DNA of 64,000 bases from Phocoena phocoena (GCF_963924675.1 NC_089221.1:88222296-88286295), one strand, 5' to 3'; shown: positions 27,192 to 40,819, counted from the stretch's first letter. Notes: a model not told the origin generated them from the sequence alone. Made by a program: numbers and translations.

Positions 27192-27297
27192 TGAGGACAA
27201 ATCACTGTTAATAGCCTTGAGCTAAATAAAAACTGTTCAATGAATGAGGACAAATCACTGTTAATAGCCTTGAGTTAAATAAAAAGTGTTCAATGTA
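27192..27297. repeat. 53-bp tandem duplication
   Basis: Two adjacent copies start with 'tgaggacaaatcactgttaa', at 27192 and 27245. They differ at only a few positions (for example gagcta versus gagtta), which suggests a fairly recent local duplication. There is no coding content. Confidence 0.9.
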
Positions 27298-28867
27298 TTT
27301 ATTTTCCCTTTTAAAAAATGGAGGGGTAAAACAATAATTAGAACTATTGAGTATCTTCTGCTTTATCTAAACATGGCAATGACCACAAATCTTAGGTATA
27401 TTAACTCCATTTTGAACAAAGCCATTCCTTAGAGATATGCAAATGACTTCATTTTAATCAATAAAGATATCCTATTTCTAAATTTAATAATCTTCTAAGC
27501 ATACTTCATTTTTAGGAATCACTGAAGTTCACACATAGTCACAGAAGATTCTCGAATTTCTTTATCTATGAGAATCATAAAACTAGAAACTCTAAGTGGG
27601 TGTCACCTCAAAGTCACTGTCTCAGATGCTTATTTACACCATCATGAGAATAAACATAAACCTACAAAGAACAAGCAAAACAGACATGTCTTGATTTACT
27701 ATTCTTAATAATATTCATAGCTCTTATAAAAGTTACACAATATTTTAATTAAATCCATTTTGCCAAGGATCTGAAAATGAAAAGATTTGCTTCTGTTTGA
27801 TAATTAACTATAGAAAAGTATTGGTAAAATCGTTATTAAAAACAAAAGGATATTTGAATTAAGAGTGCTAACCATCCTTCCCTTCTTTTGGTTTATTTTC
27901 ATACAAATATAGCTGGTCTACAGGCAAACAGTTTCATCTTCATTTTAATAATTGTTCCATAGAGGTATATCGGTTAAGTAAGTCTACTTATGCTTTCAAA
28001 GACTTTCAAGTTCACTTAGAAGAGTGGGAATATTGTATTTATACACAAAGAGTGAGGAACAACAAGTAAGCAGACAGAGTAATCTGAATTTAACTAGTTC
28101 CACCCTTTACTTGTGAATACAAGCATCACACAATTGTTTTGCAAAAGCAAATGATATATATGCTGTGAAAAAAACAGAAGCATATTTATAGACTTTATAT
28201 TACCGAGACGCTATAGAAACAAAGATTACTAAGGACACTAGAATCATGGAATTTTAGAGCAGACAGCTGTTTTCCTCCCAAGTCTCCAAGGAAGTGTAGG
28301 CTCCTAAAGTCACCCACAAGAAACCCTGCCAGTGGAAGCAGAAAAATTGTTAGTCATCTTCTGTGCTGAATGTAAGATGAACATTTGAGGTTCATTTGAC
28401 CATATGGATTTCAATTGGAAAGTGTTAAAAATCTGTTTCTGAGGTGTAATTCTGGCATTGCCATAGAAAATATCTCTGGGGAGGGTTTGTAAATATATTG
28501 AGACATTTATGACAGGATCCTCCTTAAACTTTTTGGACCAAGGCAATATTTTCACTCCAGTAGATTTGTCTATAAAGAGCAAGACTTACATCAAAATCCC
28601 TGGCCTGTTACTTTTGATAGTGGTGTATTTTAATGACACATAAACCTCAATGTAAAGATCTATTTTATTTGTCTGAGATTTGGGGTAAAGTCGCAAGAAA
28701 TGAAGACTACCTGGTCTTAAGACAAATAACTTGCACTCATGCAAATACTAAGCCACTTGAGAAACTGTAGAACTATACAGAAAGTTCAGAGCAAATACAA
28801 CCAAGAGCCCTTGATAAGAAACCAGAAGTAATCTCTCTCCCCACTGATTTATCTAGAACCCAGCTGC
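27298..28867. other. Intronic sequence, nothing recognised
   Basis: AT-rich intron without recognised elements. Confidence 0.5.
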
Positions 28868-29032
28868 TCCAACTGTGGTTCATGGGGCAGCAGCATCAAT
28901 ACCACCTGGGAGCTCTCTAGAAATGCAGAATGTCAGACCCCGCCCCAGATCTACTGAATTAAAATCTGTTATTTCAACAAAATCCTCAGAGGACTTGTGT
29001 GCACATTAGAGTGTGAAAAGCAGTGATCTAGA
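28868..29032. mobile_element. MER5-type hAT-Charlie non-autonomous DNA transposon relic
   Basis: 'ccaactgtggttcat', 'atcaataccacctgggagct' and 'cagaccccgccccagatcta' follow the MER5A pattern. Ends are diverged. Confidence 0.7.
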
Positions 29033-29044
29033 AATCGCAAATTG

Positions 29045-29155
29045 ACTACTTCATGATGGCAGGGATGTTGTTTCCTGCAATATCTCCAGTACTAAGAACA
29101 ATACCTGGCCCACAGTGGACACTCGATAAATATTTGCTGAATAAATCCATATGTG
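29045..29155 (+). repeat. L2 3' end
   Basis: 'gatggcagggatgttgtttc', 'acctggcccacagtggacac' and 'gataaatatttgctgaataa' are the classic L2 3' terminus. Confidence 0.75.
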
Positions 29156-30190
29156 AACATTTCTTAGAGTGTCTTCTACTTTGCACTGTGATTACGTGTA
29201 TACAGTTCTTAAACGTACACAAAACTGCAAGTTCTTTAAGGGTACAGATGCTGTCTTATGCATCTCCGAATCCACTGTGTGCCTCCCAGTGTCTGCAGGT
29301 ATCACTCAATATTTTATCAATTGTAACCTTTAGATATTCAATATAGGAATATACTACTACCGTTAGATATTTATCTATAATGTTGCTTTAATGTGAAAAC
29401 TTTGGAAAACTAAGTTTAAATCAACATATAATTTCTGAATTCGCCCATTTGGCTCTGGTTTTAAATACGGTAAGGAGAATTCACCCAAGAAATCGAAGTA
29501 GTAATGGAAACCATTATATAGGGCCAAGTCCTGATTCTATGTGGTACCAGAGAACAGGAATGGCATGGATGATTAAAATCCAAAACTGATTCCAAACCTC
29601 AAGTTATTCAATAGCCTCTAAGTCTTTTCTTACCAAATCTCATACGAAAGCTGCTGTAAGTTTCAGAAACATCATTTTTTTAGTTTTCTTTTCTTTCTCA
29701 AATCCACCTACTGAACAGTGAAATGGCCAAAGCCATCAAAAAAGAAATACAGTGACAGGGAAATATACATAATAAACAAACTGAGTAATCAGTCCTCAAA
29801 TAACCAGATACCAACACAGAACTCTAAAGCGAAGGAAAGAAATAATTTGTGAAAGAGATGATTATATAGTAAATAATCAAATACATTAATAGCATAGATG
29901 TACTGGTAACAGGACCATTCCAAAATGATACTCAAAATAATGAGATATTCAGAGTCATGATTATTGCTGACTCTCTTAGGCCATATTTTAAAGGACGGAT
30001 ACTAAATCAGGAATACTCTCCCCAATAAAGAATTGCTTTTTTTCTATTTAATTAACTGAATTCAATTGTCCTTTATACATTTTTTTTTTTTGCTTCAGGG
30101 AACCCAGAGTTTTAAGTTAAACCATCAGATATGTCTGACCCCATATGTATATAATCATATGGAATATCCTGTATACATATACACACCCCA
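29156..30190. other. Intronic sequence, nothing recognised
   Basis: AT-rich sequence with a T13-type run near 30080; no recognised feature. Confidence 0.5.
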
Positions 30191-30191
30191 C

Positions 30192-30227
30192 CATACACAC
30201 ACACACACACACACACGCACACACACT
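30192..30227. repeat. (CA)n microsatellite
   Basis: A run of CA dinucleotides, interrupted once by CG ('cacgcacac'). Confidence 0.9.
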
Positions 30228-33200
30228 GTCATGTTGTTGTTTTCCCAAGAGTATAGTCGACAATAGTGATAGCAGAGTGTGTAATTAGTTTTCATTGTTC
30301 CCCGACAGCTATAGTTCCATACAAGACCCTTTTCTTTTTAGGTGGTAACTGCTATGGAAAAAATAAACTAATAATAATAAACAGGCATTTAATTATGGGT
30401 CCTGCAACCATAGTGGGAACATTGCCAGAAAAGACTGGAACCTCTGGGACAGCAAAAACATATATTTCCAGGGGAGGGGAGAATTTTGTTCTTCAATTAT
30501 AGTAATACTTAAAATATTGATGACAGGCATATGATAGAAAAAATTTTTAATTTTTTCCCAAGTCTCTATCGAGGATAAAGTAGGTATACAATGCTACATC
30601 AATACTAAAACCAAAACTACTATTATATCTGTAGTAAAATATTAATAAGAATAAAGGCATTGCTTATTAATAAGCAAAATACATAAAGAATAGCTTTATG
30701 TTTTGATACTATCAGTGAAGAATACAAAGATTCAGTTTCAATTTTGGGTTTTGCCTTGCTTTATACAGACTTAAAAAAATTAACACTTGTGATATCAAAT
30801 ATCTGGGTGCTATAGTCCCTGAGGCTTACTTCAATTTGTTTTATACAGTATTTAAAATAAGGCATCTCCCAAGTTGCTGTCATGGCAGACACCAGATCTG
30901 TCACTGAGGTCCTTTATCGCCTGATTAATTAGTGATTGGGAGACACATTTTGGCAGCTTTCATTTCCCTATTATTTTCTCTTGTTGGACACAAAACCCTG
31001 TCGGGAGCACCACTATTTGAACTGTACCCTTCTTAGTGCTGGGTCACTAAATTTTAATAAATGGAGTCCCTGCCAGAAAACTACAGAAATAAGCATAAAA
31101 GTTTATTGCAGCAGTAATAGTAAACGAATATATGAAGAAAATACTGAATGCCACAGTATCTAAAACATTAATGGTCTGTCTGAACCCTGGGGTTATTGGC
31201 GAGATTGCAGAGCAGAGACTAAAAGAAAGGACCTTCAACAAAACCACTGCTTTCACTTGTCTTTTAAAAAGTACATATTAGCTAAATAAAGCAGATAAAT
31301 ACTTGGCGCAGCAGAGCCATACATCTGAGTTTCCTCCATTATCCCAACCCGATGAATAAATCTATTGGGAGGAAAAGATTGATAGTGACTACAGGGATAC
31401 AGATCCCTTCTAGAAGTCACAAAAGCACTGTCTGAGCCAAACAAAGAAACGTTTTTCATAAAAGGTAAGGTGAGGAACTTAAAATTGAAGCTAAAAAGAA
31501 TGAGATTTCGGAGAGCTACAAATAGCTACAGAATCAGTTTCAGGTTCTCCATCTCAAGTGTCAGTCACTTCAAAAAGTGCTGCTACGATGGTGGCTCAGG
31601 ACACTTGTGTGCCACAGCAGTGGCCATGCTGTGTGGGTCAGAGGTCACAGCTTCCACATTCCGACATCTGTCTGTATTTTCTTGCCCTGAAACAATAGAC
31701 GGGAACTAGGCTCATTTGCTCCCACTTTGTTTAACCTAATTGTTAAACACAAGAGATAATTTCCCCATATTTAGAATTATTTTTCCTTTTCTCCCTAATC
31801 CCAGTTGACTCCATACAATTAAATACCATTAAAAATAACTTAACCAAAAGGTTAAGTCCCCTATATATTATTAAAGTTAGGCAAATGTGACAAAGCCGTA
31901 TATCCTGCCGGCACCTAAGTACCAGAAAACATCAAATATCATGCCCACCACCATCAAAATCTAGATAACAATTAGCACTACAATTATCCAACCAAAATAA
32001 GCCACGACTGCATCAAACCACAAAACTGCATTTTTAATAGGAGAAAATACTTTCATTTACTTTTATAATATGTATTTTCATAGTAAGAGGCAAGAGCTAA
32101 TTGTGAATTATAGTTTCTACATACATAAATCACTAATAAAACTAGAATGGATATTCTGACACCTTAGAAACGGGAAGAGAAAACAAAAGTATTTGTTAGC
32201 TCATTTAAAACAAAAAGATCATTTTGAACCCTTGGTTATTTTAGTCTTCTCCATCAGTCAAAGAAAAACAGATGATGTATATAGCAGAGGAAAGCGTTTT
32301 GGTACAAAAACTGTCAACTCATACTTGGACTTTAATGAGAAGTCCATGAGATGTATATCCAATCTTAAAACATGTATTTATCTCCTTTACATTGTACTTG
32401 CAACCATCAAAAATCCTACTTCTAATGAACTGAAGCAATCTGTGACATAAGTAGTATTCAATTTGTGCCCAGTTTAATCAGACTGATTGAGTCAGGTTAC
32501 TTTGAAATTAGTCTTAAGACGTTCTGTTTTTACTTCAGTACATGGGAATAATGTTCCCAGACATCGTCAAACAGATGCAGTGGCAAGAAGTGTAGTATAA
32601 ATTTTTGGTAAAGTTTACTAGACCACATGTTCCTCCAAATGTATCCAGAAATACAAAACATGGTGGAAAATATAACAGTCTCAATTAGTATACTTTCATA
32701 ATTTTTAAAAACAAATATGAATTTACTTCCAAAATAATTTTCTATAAGAACCCACAAGAATGGTTTAGTAATGAGATTGTGAGAGCCTATATTCCAGGGA
32801 CCAAAAAGGCTCTGGCTTCATATAACGCTTCTTAAAGCACTCCAAATGCTTCATTTTTGGAGGTGACTATATTTTTATCACTACCACTTACTAGAGAAAG
32901 ATTCCTGCTAACGCTGTGCAATTTGGAAAAAAAAAAAAAAAATCAACCAACAAACAAAAAGGACTGCTTAGTACAGTAAGGAAAAGGAAGTCAGGGTTTG
33001 GGGGGCGGGTGGTGATAATAGGCGCTACTAATATATCACTGAGAAATTAACAACAAATTATAAGCTTCAAGAGAAAACTACATTTGTAAACATGGTACAG
33101 CCCAATATTTAACATGAAAGTATAATATGCCTAGGTTTAAAATATATAATTACTAAGTTAAAATACCCTCTTTTTTGTCAACTAAATACAAGAAGATAGC

Positions 33201-35980
33201 ATTCTAGTGAGCTCATGAATAACTTAAGATAGAGCTTTAACTGTAGAGCCCTGCCAAAATGATCCCAAAGTGGTTTAGTCCTTTTCTATCGTCCATATTC
33301 ATTTCCGGACCATTTTCATGAAAGAAGTAAAATCGGTCTTAAAACAAGATGGCTGCTTCTAGGGGGAAAGAAAAGAAACGCTGATTTAACTGAAAGCCAA
33401 AAAACTAGCTTTTCTAAATCAAGAAACAAGAACTTTGGTATATTTTTTTCTAATCTCCAAGTATATATTCATGCACTTCCACATGGAAATTTACGGATTA
33501 CTCTGTGCAGTTACTGAAAATTATTAATAGCAAAGCAATTTTTTTTAAAGTTTTGATCTTTGTGTGTTAATAAGGTGATTGCCCAATGCATATACACAGA
33601 GATGTCACAAAACTGAAATTCCCAATTATCCTTCGTATTCAGAATCATGATCAACAGTCCCAAAAATCAGGTCACTTGATAAGCAGTAACAGGAATAATA
33701 TTTATATCTCTTACAGAGCTCCATCATAAAATGTCCAGTGATAGATATCCTGTTACAAACAAATCAACTGTATTTGGCTTTTCAAAGGTAATACCCTAGG
33801 AACTTAGCTGTTAGACAACCGCTCCTGGAATTGCACTTTGACGACCTTCCCTGAAGCAAATGGCAGATTAACTCTGTGACATACACATAAAAACTAAAAA
33901 CATTTTCCTCCATTTTGAAATAAGTTTTTAATAGATTTTTTTTAAAAAAATCACTCAAAACTATTTTTATTTCTCACTTGAGGGGAAAATAAGACCTGAC
34001 AGTAACATTTTCTTCAACCTGTCAACTGTCAACTGCATGAAGAATGTTTCTCAAGGTGACAAAGGTTTATTTTTCCTTATTGAAAATGATAGAATTCTAC
34101 CTGAATGAAAGCTGAGCTAACCATCACTGTAGTACACTACCGTCTCCCAGCAACCAGCTAACTCAAGGAGAAGTTTTCACTGTTTTAAAATAAAGGTTTT
34201 ATTGAAATCTATGGCTCACTGTTTGAATACTATATTCAAAAGCCTAAAAATAAAGAGTTTCCATCTACACAGATTTCAGATTAGAAAACAGTGTAGAGAC
34301 TTCAGTAGTTCACAATAAACCCTTCAGAGTACAATAAGGAGTATAGATTATCAAGAATAGTAAAATAGAAGGAAAAATTTTTGTTTATGCTCAAAACTAG
34401 GCATCATAGTTGTGATACAGAAAAGCCTGCATTACTACTTTTTACTTTTAAACTAAGTTCTTCTATGTCATTGTGCTGCCTTGTTTATAACAGACAATTT
34501 TGAAAACATGAATACAGGCAAAACCCAGAGGAAACAGATCTCCTGGTAGTGAGTAATATCCCATTCAGAAACACTGGAAGTTCAAATTAATCACAAGAAA
34601 CTTTTCCACAAAACAGCTCACGGTATAGGTTGAGAAGCAGACTAAAATATAAATCTAATAATATAAATCAGGCCCTTAAAAGAGACAATAATTTATTGAT
34701 GTTTAGCTGTCTAAGACCACCATCATAAGACAAATTACTAAAAGTGAATATTAATATCTCATTTCTTACACTCCCCTTTGAGGTTTTATACCTGAATATG
34801 AAGGCATTATCTGTCACAAATGATGAGAGGCAATTTTTTCTCGGTTTGGAAGACTAGTCCTGACTGAGCATCCTGGGTAAATGGCCAGAACTTCCTCACT
34901 GTGCTTAGAGACATACAAGCTTCCTTTTCAACAAAGACATTCTAATCAGGGCTGCTGTTTTAACAGTTTGTATACTGTTTCTGAAAAGAAAATTGATTAT
35001 ATGGCATCAGTTAACATAGAGTGGTTCATTATCTAAAATAAGATATCATAGCTTTTTAAATTCTCATTACTGCTGGAAGTTATTCAAAACCAACACAAAA
35101 AATGAAGAGGGCTGAGGGGTATCTTTTTTCAAAAACTATTAATCAAATGATATATATTGGACAAAGAAAAAACAATAAACCAAATGTTACCCTCACATAA
35201 AATTCTGTTCTTAACATATTCTTATGTTTTGTTCATTTTCTATTTCAATGTTTTCTCTTCCTCAAAGGTACATTCTTTTGGCATATACTTCTAAGTTTGC
35301 AAAGGCCAGGACTCCTGAAGGACTAATTGTATTCATTAATTTTCTTGGCCCAGCATGAAGCTGGTAGCTTGCTTGGTTCATAGCAACAGGGGAGAAAAGG
35401 AGGCGCTCATCTTTATCTGTCCCATCCAACAGGAAATCAGGCCAGTGGACAGAATGCAATGAAATGCCTCTTCAGAGGCATCTTACAAGATTAAATGGCA
35501 AGAAATTCACAAGGCTAATTTGCCCCCAAATAACTAAGTGCTCCCTCCAAATCTGATCCTCAGTCTTCAAAGGTGGAAGCCTCTAGAGCTATTGCTCATC
35601 AGCCAGAACACATATGGCAACAAGATATTCGTTCAGTGAGCCAATGGCTTAGTTAATACCACTAAAATCAACGAACAGGGAGTAATGAACTACTGAAGGT
35701 TCTCTCTGATTCTTTTAATCATGAAGAGTATATTGACCTTGGTCTCACACTGAACAGCCAAGCGTGCCTCAAACAGCACTGATGTTCCAGTCACCTAAGA
35801 AAAAGACAGTTGACTATTTCTGATAGCTTATTACGAATACATAACATAATGTATAAAATCAATGGAACATAACATCTCAATGGCTTATTTTGCTTTCAAA
35901 CTTCTATGGAAAACTGGCCAAAAATAAGAAGCACACTTTTCTTCTACAAATTTCTAGATTAAACAAAGGGTAAGAGGGGG
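30228..35980. other. Intronic sequence, nothing recognised
   Basis: About 5.7 kb of AT-rich intron. It contains an A17-type run near 32927-32942 and a G-rich patch at about 32998-33012. No exon, RNA gene or confident repeat was recognised. Confidence 0.5.
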
Positions 35981-35986
35981 AAAATT

Positions 35987-36106
35987 CACTTCAGGTCTCC
36001 TACAAATGGATAAGGGTAAAAACACTTCAGGTTTCCTACAGTGGATATAGATTTTCATCACTTTGTTTTTAAAGCAGATGTTTATTTTTATTTTTAAAGT
36101 AGATGT
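35987..36106. repeat. Small imperfect tandem duplications
   Basis: 'cacttcaggtctcctaca' at 35987 recurs as 'cacttcaggtttcctaca' at 36023, a period of 36 bp. Just downstream, 'aaagcagatgtttat' recurs as 'aaagtagatgtttat'. Confidence 0.7.
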
Positions 36107-36412
36107 TTATAAAATTCTGATATAAATAACAAAATTATCCCATTACACCTAATAAAATGATACATTACACTGAGGTTCAGGGTTAATAAAGTTAAAAGAT
36201 TCTAAGTAATGTCTTTTACTTGAAGAACTTTTGTTTCTAACATATGAAGTATTATTTAAAACACTTAAAATTTCAAAAATAAAGTTATCAGGGTTGGTGA
36301 TACAACTCATTCAAAACCAAGATCAACTTTCCATCTTTCCTCAAAACAAATTCTTAGATTTAGACCAAACTGATTTCATTTGTCAGTGGGAAAGGCACAG
36401 TACTGGTATACT

Positions 36413-36414
<2 letters not shown>

Positions 36415-36466
<52 letters not shown>
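36415..36466. repeat. (TA)26 microsatellite
   Basis: About 52 bp of uninterrupted TA dinucleotides, preceded by the imperfect 'tactggtatactggtata'. The plus-strand frame ending in a Tyr-Ile repeat here is a product of the microsatellite. Confidence 0.95.
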
Positions 36467-36471
<5 letters not shown>

Positions 36472-39220
36472 CTGGAAGCTCAGATTTTTTTAAATGAAAC
36501 AAGTGAATTTTGAAAGAGAAAAAATATGCAAGGGCTATATGATCAGGGAAAAATGTTACTACTCTCTACTTAGTCATGTACATATCACCTATACTGCCTG
36601 AAAGATTTGGGAGTGTTGACCTAGAATTCACATCACTTTCACAACTCAAGATTACATGTTTGCAAAACTAAATGGTGTCAATTACCTGCTACTCTAACAT
36701 GAAATGTTTAATTTACAAGTCCAAAGAAAACATATGGTTAGGCTGAAATTTAGAAAATCCCAGATGAATTATAGGGATATCTTTTCCCATAAGAGAATAA
36801 CATTTTAAATTGGTGATTCTCAAACCTTAACAGAAGCAAAGTACTAAGTGAAGAAAATCGGTACTCTTAAAGTATGCTCGTTATATTTGCCACTGTATTA
36901 TTTTACTATTCCATCTATTAATGCCAACCAGTAGGAGACATGTTTAATTATCCCAGCATCATTTTGGCAAGTGGTCAAATGAATCCAAGAACCTTTCAAC
37001 ATACACAGCACTTGAAAGAATATTATCTTTGGAAGCACCAAACTGTTTATAGCATGTTTCAAATTAAGCGGCATACTCTTAATATTGAGTCACCTCTACC
37101 TTTATAAACGTAGCTACTAAGGGAGAATGTAAAGGAAGTTTTATTATTGAAAGTCTTTTTTAAAGTTACTTAAAAGCTTTTTCCATTATTAAAGAAATTA
37201 GACACAAATATTCTATCAATAGTTATAGTCTCCTTGACTTGGATCTTCATTACTCAAACTTACTTAGTAACAGGCCGGTTCAGAATTGAGCATAACATTA
37301 AAAGGATCTTTCTATTACTCTCACGATTTAGGTGAAACTCATACAACTTTTCAAACGTTTAAAATATGAAAGGTGCATTTACAAAAATGTTATCATATAT
37401 TTTTATTCAGACTGTTAGGTCTCAGTTGCTATTTCAGAGATCTGTAGCAAGTCAATACATAAAATCAATGTGGTCCACTGCCCAATAAATACTGCCAATT
37501 AAAAAGTTATCAGCATTTAAAAATTAAACATCTATTTCCCAGAAGTGAATGCTTGGGAAGACAGATTCTAACAGCAAAACCATCTGACAGCAAATACATT
37601 TTATTTTTTTTTCCTCTGTGAACTTAGATCTATGGATGCTTCTGTTATCAAAGCAGTCAGTAGTGAAACCCAATGCAGCTGATAAACTCCTATGACTACA
37701 CAAGTTACAAAATAAGAAATTTAAATCCTGTGATCAAGATGTAATACTTAATTTTAATTTTATCTAAACATAATTTCAAATGAAGTACATTAGTATAAGC
37801 TAAAATATATTTACTTCATTTTGCCACAATATCCATTTATTATCAGCTTAATGTGTCCGCTAAACTTTTCTTCTAAGAGAAAAATCTTTAAAGTCTCATT
37901 ACGTTGCAATTAAAGTTTTCTACTTTTTTCCACAAGACTGAAGTCTTCTGATAATATTATTAATTTAGCAAAATCTTAAAAGATAGGATTTATGTCAAAC
38001 CAAAAAGCATGGTTAGCTTACTTTACAAAATGATGGCATAGATGAAAAGAAAATGTAAAACATTAGAAGTTTAAAATTTAGTAGACCCCTGCAAATTTTC
38101 TAAAATATTTTTGCACTATCTTTTGTGATAAACTTATTTCTAAATTACTTATTTTGCATTTGGCTCCTTTTAAATACATCCAAGCTGACTTTTCTTCATT
38201 CATCAAAAAAGCACCATCTTATTCCACATTTCTAAGATAAATCTGCCTACCAGTACCTAGTTTTAAAATTATATTATTTTTTAAAGTAAGTTTTACTGTG
38301 ATAACATATGAAGATAAACACAAATCCCTAAAAATACTAAAGTTAGAGCTGAATCTTTTTTGGGGGGGGGTGGGTTGCATGATTCTTTCTTTTGAACATT
38401 ATCAAATTGATAATGATCAGAGAAGTATTTCCACAAACTTCAAATTAAAACACTGACTTGAGAATACTCTTGGTATTTTAAGATTCTACAGGTTAACTTT
38501 GGGCAGGTTCAAACACACCATGGCATCCGGAGCAGTTTTCCGCAGGCAGGGCAGATCTATTAAAAAACATGACCTGTGACAAAAATCAATGTGCTAATCT
38601 CAAACCAAACAACAGTATCAAAAGCATAAAACAGAGATAACCTAAGATAAAATGTCCTCAAACTAACTCAGACTAGTTTGACAGGTTAAGAAGGAGGGGG
38701 TAAGAGTGGGGATGTTGCTGATCCTTTCTGTTTTAACCCAGGATGACTGGAACACCCAAGTACCCAAATAAATTAATACCATGAGAAAAAGATTACACTG
38801 TGAAGTTTGGAGTGGGAAACAAAAGACAAGCAAGAGTAAAATGTCCCAAAGTCAACTAACCAATTTCACTGTTGTTTTATTTGATAAGGCACTAAAGTTT
38901 AAAATATAAATTCCTCTGTTTCGAATATGCTGTCTAATAAAGCCCAAAGGGGAATAAAACCAACCAACATAATGAGACTTGCTTTTAACGCCATCACAAC
39001 TGGAAAGCTTGCTCTATTTGTCTTGTCAGCTTTAATAAAAGGCATCTCCTCTGGCAGGATGGCTTCTCTTTCTCTTTTCCTAATAGCGGTAAGTGGCATG
39101 TCAAAGAAGAAATAGCTTCCCATCCCACACCCACCTTCAGGAGACTTTTTAAACCAAACTTTGAAGGATGTCTCCACTTGGCCCAAGCGATTCAATCAGG
39201 ACTTGGGCTACCTGGGTGTG
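36467..39220. other. Intronic sequence approaching the CpG island
   Basis: AT-rich until about 39.1 kb. Contains a G-run at about 38362-38370. The segment 38930-39120 lacks repeats and is more balanced in composition, but I recognise no exon or motif in it. Confidence 0.45.
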
Positions 39221-40132
39221 ACTATCTTTCCTGGGGTAGCGGGGCGGGGGGTGGGGGACTCTATCCCCGTTCGGCAACCGGTGTACGGCTCGTAGAGAAA
39301 TCTGCTCATCTTCAACTGAGAGAACATTACTTCAAGCGGGGGAATCCCTCCTATGCCAGCATAACAAAGGAAGGCGGGAGGCCGGCGGAGAGGGCCACCG
39401 GGAGGTAGGAAAAACTAGAGGCGCCCACCAGCCCCCTCTCCCCAAGCGCGCTGGGTGCGCAGCAACCAAACTCTTCCCTTGGCCTCCGCGTTTCTTCTCC
39501 CAACTTCCACGCCAGCCCAGGGAAAAACCTGGGATTTTAGGTATAATCGATGCTATTTCCCTTCTCCTCGGCGGGCACCGAGACCAGCCCACAGCTGGAA
39601 GGCTGGAAGCTGGCCTCGGTCCCAGAAAGGCAGAGCAATATGGGCCCTGCGGGGCCGACTGCTGCCGGGGAGAAAGTAGGGCTTGGACCTGCTCTGGATC
39701 GGGAGGGGTCCGCCCGGCACTCTGGACAACCCCACCCCTACCCCTCTTCCAGGGTCCGTGAACAAGCCAGGGTCCAGCAGGAGCGCTAGGGCGGCCCCGG
39801 GCGCCCGTCTCTAGGTTCCCGCGTACTCGGCTGGCTTTGGAAGCGCCCGAAAAACGTTTCCAGGTAACCGCGCGTTTTCCTCCGGCTGCACACTGCCAGG
39901 CTTCGGACGAACGGCTCCCACCTCCCGGTTCGGCCAACTCCAGCAGCTAGCTCCGCAAGCATGACGTAACCCGGCATTAGATCAAACTTTCTGGCACCTT
40001 GAGCCCACCGAGAGGTGGAGGAGGTGGGAGAAACCTCTCTACTGCCAAGAGAGCCGGGACCAGTCTGACTTAGTGGTCGGATGATTTCCTCGTAGTTAAA
40101 GAGGAAAATATAAACCTAAAGCTTCCGCTTCC

Positions 40133-40169
40133 CAGCCCCCCACACTTCCCCCAGCCCCCCACACTTCCC
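40133..40169. repeat. 18-bp tandem duplication in intron 1
   Basis: 'cagccccccacacttccc' occurs twice back to back, about 530 bp inside intron 1 from the donor site. Confidence 0.85.
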
Positions 40170-40694
40170 CCAGCCAGTGCGCTTTCTGAGCGCACCGGGG
40201 AAAAGGGAAGGAAAAAATTTAAAAAGAAAACAAACAAACAAAAAAACACTTTGGGGATGTTTAGCGAGTTCTCTCCACAGTCCCTGCGCAGCCACGCTCC
40301 AAGAGGGAGCTCCTGGCGGCTTGCGCCCGGGGCTCCCCGTGCCCAAGCCCCGCGCCTGGCTCGGGATGCTGGCCAGCCTGCCCGGGTGGGAAGCGAAGTC
40401 TCCACTCCCGGGCTCCCGCCTTTTCCGAGTCTCCCCGGGCTTCGCAGAAGCATCGGGTCTGGGCAGCCCCGGGGACGCCCAGGGGCGCTCAGGCTCCCTG
40501 CCGCACCTCAACAATGAGGGGCACGAAGTGAGCGTTTCCCGCGGGCGCCTCGAAAGCCATCCGCGCCCGAGCGACGCAGACTCTGAGAGTGCGCGCCGCT
40601 GTCGGCCGATGCGCGCGGATCCCCGGCGCCGCCGCTCCTTCCGCAGGTCCCCGAGGCCCGGGTAGCCCCGGCTCTCCGCCCCCCATTGCCTTAC

Positions 40695-40819
40695 CTGGGG
40701 TTGCTGCTGTTCCAGTAGACGGCGTAGCGGTCGGCGACGGCCTTGGAGCCAGGATCCTGGCTGAACACACACGTCCAGAGCACAAGAAACATCAGCGTCA
40801 ACATCTCCACGTGCAACAT
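40695..40819 (-). CDS. EFNA5: EFNA5 (ephrin-A5), coding exon 1
   Basis: Ephrin-A5 is a GPI-anchored cell-surface ligand for EphA receptors, used in contact-dependent axon guidance and tissue boundary formation. This exon gives 41 codons plus two bases. The start ATG is at 40819-40817 (context GCGTG before ATG). Residues 1-20 form a signal peptide with a hydrophobic core LTLMFLVLW. The mature end begins QDPGSKAVADRYAVYWNSSN; the NSS at residues 37-39 is the ephrin N-glycosylation site. The exon ends CCCCAG followed by donor GTAAGG at 40694-40689, splitting an Arg codon after its second base (phase 2). Sequence and exon boundary agree with mammalian EFNA5 as I know it. Compared with the remembered human protein, residue 10 is Met for Val and residue 16 is Thr for Met. 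The remaining exons lie beyond base 1. Confidence 0.97.

Larger units (their letters stand above)
1..40694 (-). other. EFNA5: EFNA5 intron 1, 5' part (partial, runs off the window)
   Basis: This is the non-coding stretch downstream of EFNA5 exon 1 on the minus strand. It begins at the GTAAGG donor (40694-40689) and has no matching end in the window. In mammals EFNA5 intron 1 is known to be very long, so more than 40 kb without a second exon is expected. I looked for the next ephrin exon, which encodes the receptor-binding domain core, and saw none. The content is AT-rich sequence with SINEs, L1 tails, MIR and L2 relics and microsatellites, listed separately. Regulatory elements probably exist here but cannot be read from sequence alone. 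Confidence 0.85.

Noticed and set aside
32760..32942. Sequence ending in an A-run as a possible retroposed small RNA
   Set aside because: No flanking duplication found and no boxed RNA structure seen.
38899..39195. 98-residue minus-strand frame just inside intron 1
   Set aside because: No recognisable family, no splice sites; kept only as unassigned intron sequence.
39332..39937. 201-residue minus-strand frame in the CpG island
   Set aside because: Low-information GC-driven composition, no domain, lies in intron 1.
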